A stretch of DNA of 64,000 bases from positions 26,050,358 to 26,114,357 of the forward strand of contig CM034236.1 in the NCBI GenBank assembly GCA_019916065.1. Direction: 5' to 3'. The position numbers and the translations under genes were made by a program. The notes under the pieces are model-generated. The model saw only the letters and a list, made by a program, of their open reading frames with translations. It was not told the origin of the DNA and searched no databases. Below are positions 57,511-64,000 of this stretch, in pieces (position 1 is the stretch's first letter; each line of letters starts with the position of its first letter). The DNA comes from Vitellaria paradoxa. Its lineage: Eukaryota; Streptophyta; Magnoliopsida; Ericales; Sapotaceae.

Positions 57511-57764
57511 AAGACCTTGAATTGTATCATATGATTTTAATTGATGCAAAATGAACTTATGGGCTCTGAAAAGGAATTTACTTTCTTGGGTTTTGAAGAA
57601 AAACTGTCACAACCAGATCCACACGCCGAGGTAGATGAGTGCATGTCATGAGTCTTTATTGTAACATGGTGCATCTGAGATCACCTGAATGTAAAAAAAA
57701 AAAAAAAAAATGTTTTGTTTAGAAATAGAGCCGTTATTGTAGAGACTAAGAGTTGCCACTGGCA
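57511..57764. other. Intergenic, no gene seen
   Basis: Unremarkable apart from an A homopolymer at about 57692-57710. Confidence 0.5.
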
Positions 57765-57999
57765 CTTCAGGCATCCAAATCCTGTGTTTAACACATGGAT
57801 TTAGGTAACATACTGGCATCTGAGTCTATGCTTAATATAAGACTTCTGAAATGAGACTTATCTCCAAACCAATCATCTGAGTTATCGCATCTAATGCTTA
57901 ACCTCAAGCATATGAATTATCCTGTGTTTTAACACACAGATTTAGATAACATACCGGCATCTAAGGCTATGCTTAACATAAGACTTTAGAGAGGAGACT
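57765..57999. repeat. Degenerate ~140-bp tandem repeat, left block
   Basis: CCTGTGTTTAACACA recurs at 57781 and 57921, followed each time by a similar GGCATCT...GCTTAA...AAGACTT sequence. A third decayed unit continues at 60870-60975 after the solo LTR. The period is 140 bp. Confidence 0.7.
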
Positions 58000-60869
58000 T
58001 GTCATGCCCCAGATCTCGTGACCCGAGGGGTGAGTGATAAACACACACAACATGCATTAACATAACCAACCCATAATCAGAGCAACGCAACGTAAACCAG
58101 TGAGGTCAAGACATAGATAAGATAACATAAATTTAACCTTGGCTAAAGTCAAGTCACAAACTTCCAACAATCCTCTCATTTATACATAACTTAGGCCTTA
58201 GGGCCCTTACAACCAAATTGAACAGGTCCTCAATGCACAATATTACAATTCCAAAAGAAATTTAAACTAAATAACCAAGATCTTTGCTAAGCTTGGTAGG
58301 GCTCATGCACACCCTTCTAGTCCAAACCCATTAGCTCACTTGATTATCATGGCCTGTACCTGCATCAAATTCTGTAGGGACGTGAGCACGGATCCACTTG
58401 TGTCCACGACGTCTCAAACAAACATATATGATATGTATTCCAAACGTGCATACAATTTATGATGCATCTAGTTATCTCAATATGTTCTAGTGCTACAACA
58501 ATTTATCAACATAACTACAAAACCGACATGGAGTGTATATATATATATATATATATTTACACAACAAAATTATAAGAAGAATTAAGTTTCCAATTTATAT
58601 TTAATCTTTGAAATTCCATACATGTGTTCATATCACATTTCAATTATCTCTTTGATGTTTAAGCATAGCCGACCACATAACCATATTTACAATATTTATC
58701 TTTATTCAATAACATCATAGTGTAGCATTCAAGTCCAATTATTCTCCATTATTAAATTTCCCAACTTTGTATCCAATCATATCCTATATCACATTATCAC
58801 ATATTCAACACTCAATCGCATATCCACATCCTCATTACATTTATTCATATTTCAATCATGAAATCACATCCACAGTACCATCATTTCATTAATCAATCAC
58901 ATAGCCATAACCACACAATCCTCGGGGGTTGGGTGCATACATACTATCGTCTTTTATAGGCCAATACCCAATGGAAATGATAAACCAATGTCGTTGTTTA
59001 GGATCATCGTCCAGGGCCACGAGGAGCCAAAACACACACAATGTTGTGGGCTACTAACCCACTGGCATTGACACCAAACCCTGCGTAGGTTCCGGGTCTT
59101 TTAACCCGAGGGTAATCTCACGACCCTTCCTATTTCCGCACCCCACCACGGCCCCTGGTACACAACCATCATTCATCACATAACATCTCATCATTCATAG
59201 GTTCACATTCACATCATATACTTTCCCACAACACATATCCACATTTCAGTTCATCCCAAGATTCATCACATAACAACATTAATCAAGCATCGTTAAACTT
59301 TCAACATTTATCATTATTCATTAATCAACACTCACGTCAATGTTACAGTTTATCCCATGGTTTATTACATGTTACACAGCTCAAACCTTGTTAAGCATTC
59401 CACATTTACTAACATTATGAACATGAGTCCCTTTGTCAAGTTACGTTCTACTTAATCAATCACCAGTTCATAATCTTTAACATTTTGTTTACATTGAGGC
59501 ATATTCACAATCTAATTCAATTAAAACTATTATCTCAAAGTAATCTTCCAATTCATGCAATTCAAGATGACATTCACTTACCCCTACAAGTTAAATCCCA
59601 TTGGATTAAGATAACCACACCTTAATCACTTTTTAAAGCTCATTTCCCTTTTTAAAATCCATGTAATTAATCAATTAAAAGTTTTATATGAAAACAAATT
59701 ACCAACACTTTCATAAGTCTAAGGTAGAAGGTCAAACTAAGCAAAGTTAGAAAAAGTGACCTAGTCTCGGTGGGCACCCCACATAAGTTCACGGGCACCC
59801 CTGGAGGATCATGGGCGCCACACATAAATTCACGGGCGCCCCTCTATTATCCAGGATGTTACTCTGCTCTGGTTCAAGCTCTAGGTTATGTTTTTAGGTT
59901 CCAAACTTTACCAAATCCAATCTCTAACCTAATATCTCATTTTCTTGGGTTGTCTAGGACCTAGAAGACTCTAAAAAGTCCATCAAAACCAATTTTAATC
60001 CATCCATTTCTTCCTTAAAAAAAAAAAAAAACATTGATTCAACCTATACATATACATATACGCATCCATTCATCCACACAAATTCCACCTCCAAGGTTTC
60101 CAAATCTTAAATAAATCTTATAGAAGTATTTACTAGATTAAATACATCTCATATATGCTAAACTGAGACTAGAAATCCCTACCTCAAGTGGTAAGAAGAT
60201 AGATCAACAAGAGGGTGTCTCGAGCTTCCAAACCCTCAAACTTTGATGAGGTCAATCTCTTCTCTCCTTGATCAAAACTACAAATAAATTACATAGGAAG
60301 GTTTCTTAGGGTTCTAATTACAATCTTACCAAACGAATTTGAGTTCTATAGAGGGAAGAAGAACCTACCTTCAAAAACCCTACCCGGTTGTGTTCTTCTT
60401 CTCCCTTTGCTCTTCCTTGCTTCTCACCCGGTTTCTTCTTCTCCAACTCACTTCTCTCACTCTCTCTTGCATCATACACACTAATATATATATATAACCA
60501 ATATTTTAATCCCCAAATAGTGTCTTCTAGATTTTTCCATCCCCTTAGCCCTAATATAGGTGTATAGGGGTAAGGGGTCGGCTGGAAAACGCAGAGGACT
60601 CCTACTGTTGATTGTCTGTACAAGTGGGGTGCCCCTCATGGACCACAGGCGCCCGTCCTAGAGCCATGGGCGCCCCACATAACCTCGGGCACCCCTCAGC
60701 ATGCTCCCGAGTCAAAATACTGACTTTTGAGCTATTTTGCCAATTTCTTCCAAAATTCACACCCCTAAGCCATCTTTAATGACTAATATTACTTAATTAA
60801 CATACTAACATGCCCAAAACATGTTAAAACCATCAAATTATATTAACATGAAAGATTCGGGGTATTACA
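58000..60869 (-). mobile_element. Family-A-like solo LTR
   Basis: 2870 bp, TGTCATGCCCC to GGTATTACA in plus coordinates, flanked by AGACT (57995-57999 and 60870-60874). Read on the minus strand its first part matches the start of the family-A 5' LTR. It has the AT-repeat TATA region (about 60485-60497), the 91-nt intron candidate (60278-60368), two GGGCGCCC-type arrays (60625-60710 and 59768-59840) and the conserved island (59158-58918). The island region is closer to the split family-B LTR (shared GGCTCCTCGTGGCCCT phrase), suggesting a mosaic. Confidence 0.9.
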
Positions 60870-60975
60870 AGACTTATCTCCAAACTGATCATTTGAGTTA
60901 TCAGGTTTAATGCTAAACCTTAGGCATTTGAATGCTATGTTTAACACACATATTCGAGTAACGAGTTTGATGAAT
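60870..60975. repeat. Degenerate ~140-bp tandem repeat, right block
   Basis: Continues the repeat broken by the solo LTR (AGACTTATCTCCAAACTGATC here against AGACTTATCTCCAAACCAATC at about 57860). Confidence 0.65.
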
Positions 60976-63900
60976 TTATACCTTTGCATTTATCTCCAGG
61001 ATAAAAGCTTCATCCTAACTTGTTGTTTCATCTTTGCTCTTCAGTTGATGTTGAGTCTAGACTTTGCAGTTGATTTTCTGAAGGATGCTTCACTCCTTGG
61101 TTGTTGGTGGTCTTACGCCTCGCATTGGATGTCGATGAAGACGATGCCATTTTCTGAGATAGTGTGCTCGTGGTTTGTGCTGTGCAGTTTTATTGTGAAG
61201 ATGTCGAAGTCATTGTTAAGTGCTTGTGAGATGTACATTATCATGTGCATAATCCTAAGGTGTTTGATTTTAAAAAGTGCTTGAATTTCAAAAATTTGTT
61301 TGGAAGTTTGAAAACTGGGGGTGTGACTGTGTATGGTCTTGATTTGTGAACAAAGTCCTATGTAATGCATTTATTTTTCAAAATTGAATTATGTATGATG
61401 AATGAATTTGAATGAAAGAATTTGGTATGTGTCAGTAAAAATGTACTCTGAATGTTTGATTTGAAAATGAATAATTGTTTGACAAAATGCATGACTCACT
61501 AGTGTGGCAGAATGATTGCTTATGCACTTTATGAAAAATGCTCTTTTTTGTGAATGACCTTACTACTGAAGTGTTCAATAAGGTATTAACCACATTTTCA
61601 TTTTTATCATGAGATCTAGTTACTAAATGCATGTTCTATCCCCCTCAAGGGTTTTCTTTGCTTTTTTAGGAGCTTTCGGATTAATAGACCATTATCAGTT
61701 GACAAGGTTTTATGAGTTTGACAGAAAGAATTACCCCTAGCTAATGATTGTTCTCCAACTAAATGACCATTGTCAATCGAAGAGGACTTCATTTTTGGTT
61801 GTAATGCCTGGTTTCAAGTTTTGAAGAAAAAAAAATGAATGTACCAGCTCAAAATCCTATTTCTACTTGGGTAAAATTTACTGAGGATCATCTCCAAGAT
61901 CTTCTACTTGAGCGTGCATCCTTTGTTTTGAAAATTCGTCCTTCTGTTGTAGGGAGCACTTCGGGTGCCTTTGATGGTTGTATTTGAACAAAGCTATCAG
62001 TTTCAATCCGAGAGGTCTTTATTGGGATCATAATGCAGGCTTGGGTTAGGGTTGTAGAAATGAAGAATAATTAAGGCTTAAATTATTTTTCTGTGGGGTT
62101 AACCAATCCCAAGGTCATCTAGTTCTTCACTTGATGAGTTGGCATACCTTGTTCTTGATGACGCTTGAGAGCTAGAGCTTTGTCTGTTTCTGAGGTTCTT
62201 GAGTCTTTGATGATGTTTGCTTTTTTGTTTCCCTTTACTTTGACTCTGATTTCTATTGGATTTCCTCATTTGGACTTCAAGTGTTTTTTTTTTTTCTTTT
62301 TTTATATAATACCTAGCTTTGTTCTGTTTTCCTCTATTACCCTAGTGTGGAGGATGACCTTTGGGGGTTTGTTACAAAAGAATATGAACAGGCTCAAAGA
62401 GCTTTGCAAGGGATAATTGAATTAGTTCTAAAGATAGTAGAAATGAATGCCTTTTTTCATTTTGAATTTGACTACTTTGTTCAAATTTACCACCTCTGGT
62501 TACTTTTACTTTTTTCTTGAGTTGGGTTGACTTGATTGGATGAGATGACAACTTACGATGATAAGGGATGCCCTTGATGTCTAAACCGTCCTACATGCTT
62601 ACCCAAGTGTAGGGAATGATCCTAGGTAGGTTTTAATGGGAAGAATGTATATATATATATATTTTGGCTCAACGAGCTTGACTATGGATGATCTTATTTT
62701 ATTTAGGATAGCTGAAGTGATGGCCTCTAGTCATCTTGAGTTTGGACACTTAGTATTTTGAGCCCTCAATATTGCTAAAAGCAATAGTTTGATCTTTTTT
62801 TCATTTTTTTTTTGGAAAATTGAGTACCACTTGTTATATTAAACCTAGTCTATTAATCTATTAAGCTCTAGATTGCATTGACAACCACTTTTAGGTATTA
62901 GAAAACATCCCCTGTGGTTTGATCTCTTGAAGATGGTTACCACCTAATTTGGTTGCCTAAGTATCTCGGTGGTTCGAGAATCAAGTTACCAGTAGTTCTG
63001 GGGAACATTAGGATTACTAGATTGAACAGTTAAAGTGCAGGTCATTCAGTTGTGTTAAAATTTGTTACGGCTTAGTAGTAATTCTAACAAGTTAATCTGT
63101 CACAAAGAATGTTTGATAAAAAATGATTGAATGTTTTCAAAAGTTTAAAAATTTATACAAAATTTTATGGATGCAGATTCAAAATTGCACAAGGGTGCGG
63201 TGTTTATTTTTGATTGCAAAACGAAAGACAAAATGCTAGCTTCGCATAGCTGAAGGAGATGGGTGTGATGCTACTCTGAGTAACAGAATGATGTGATTGT
63301 GAGATGACAATATGTAAGTGGCTAGAGGGACTTCGGGTTACCCTCAAGTACTGGGTGAGTTTGAAGGGGAATGCCCCTGGCCAAAGGTGTTTTCAGAATG
63401 TAAGTACAATGCAAGTAGTGAGACTGTGTTGGTTTTATGTGTGAAGTTTGCGTAATCAGTGATATACCAATTTGATGTGAAAGTCTAATGATTGAAATGT
63501 CTCAAGAATCAGGGTGCCTGTTTTTGTCGGTGATTTGAAAAATAGATGTTAGTATTGTGTTGCGTTCAAATTGTGAATCAGTGAAATGTGGCTGTAGAGG
63601 ATGTTAATGTTCTAAATGTGATTACTAAAATGTGTTTGTTGTCATGTTACTACATCTGAAATCTAAATTTCCTGAAAAATAAATGAAATAAAAAAAGAAT
63701 TTTGAAAATAACATGGATATTAGTATTTTACATTTAATATGTACAAGAAACTAAAAAAAAAAAATAGAAGTATCGAGCTCCTGCAGGCCCTTTTTTATTG
63801 AAGCCTAGAGGCTTTGATTATTCTTTTGGAGGTTGGTCATTTAAAGCTTTTTTTCCCTTGATCATAGCATCTGGTAGGTCATAAGAATCTGACACCTCCT

Positions 63901-64000
63901 TTTACGAGGTTGGTATTGTGATCTGGCAAGGAGCTAGTAGTGACATTAGGGACTACAGAAGCTTAAACCGTTATCGTCCCATTGTTAATCAAGTCTTGAA
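60976..64000. other. Unidentified sequence to the window end
   Basis: About 3 kb of moderately AT-rich DNA with no convincing coding region. Short frames exist (60910-61284; a MNVPAQNPISTWVKFTEDHL frame from about 61836) but none shows a domain I recognise. A TA microsatellite lies at 62649-62661. It may be a decayed transposon continuing right of the window; this is a guess. Confidence 0.4.

Noticed and set aside
1..64000. CRISPR arrays, bacterial operons, phage or defence islands
   Set aside because: Repeats here are LTRs, tandem repeats or microsatellites without spacer structure, and the coding content is plant and retroelement.

Overview
This window is nuclear DNA of a flowering plant, most likely a eudicot. 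The evidence is AT-rich intergenic DNA, plant-type LTR retrotransposons, CACTA and MITE DNA transposons, an RTE LINE, a relic of an endogenous caulimovirid, and one two-exon pectin methylesterase gene. No prokaryotic gene organisation, CRISPR array or rRNA gene was seen. The species cannot be named from the sequence.

Region 1 (1-44,850) is one old endogenous pararetrovirus (EPRV) on the plus strand that later insertions cut into six ordered pieces. These are coat protein (1-1263), a linker (2798-3638), protease (4439-4889), RT start (30853-30956), RT core (39789-40260) and RNase H plus a downstream ORF and primer site (43008-44838). Most insertions can be delimited to the base by target-site duplications (TSDs): an Athila/Tat-type solo LTR (1269-2792, TSD GAAAG); a LINE 3' fragment (3639-4438, no TSD found); a family-B solo LTR (4895-30847, TSD AGGGT) that is itself split by a family-A Tekay-like Ty3 element (5017-28238, TSD GAGAA), which is split in turn by an Athila-like element (7942-21520, TSD GATAG); a CACTA transposon (30957-39785, TSD CTA); and a second family-B solo LTR (40266-43002, TSD AGAAG).

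Region 2 (44,850-51,550) is AT-rich with an ATT microsatellite, a second LINE 3' fragment, a CACTA-like relic, and an RTE-clade LINE on the minus strand inserted in a MITE. Region 3 (51,670-57,510) holds the only convincing host gene, a type-I PMEI-PME similar to Arabidopsis PME51. Its exons are 51985-53011 and 56411-57090, and all recognised catalytic residues are present. The 3.4-kb intron carries a MITE and a possible tRNA-derived SINE. Region 4 (57,600-64,000) has a degenerate ~140-bp tandem repeat split by another family-A-like solo LTR (58000-60869, minus, TSD AGACT), then about 3 kb I cannot identify.

Signals not explained by the ordinary annotation: (i) ATTCGAAT palindromes, mostly in pairs 20-22 bp apart, scattered through coding, non-coding and LTR parts of the Athila-like element; (ii) an extra zinc-knuckle ORF upstream of gag in the Tekay-like element, whose reading frame is restored at the empty site of the nested insertion; (iii) a conserved 91/96-nt intron candidate, a ~240-bp conserved island and twin GGGCGCCC arrays shared by family A/B LTRs; (iv) a CACTA element with an intact seven-exon TNPA-like gene but an internally deleted TNP2-like gene. 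All positions and motifs were read by eye; no alignment or database search was run.
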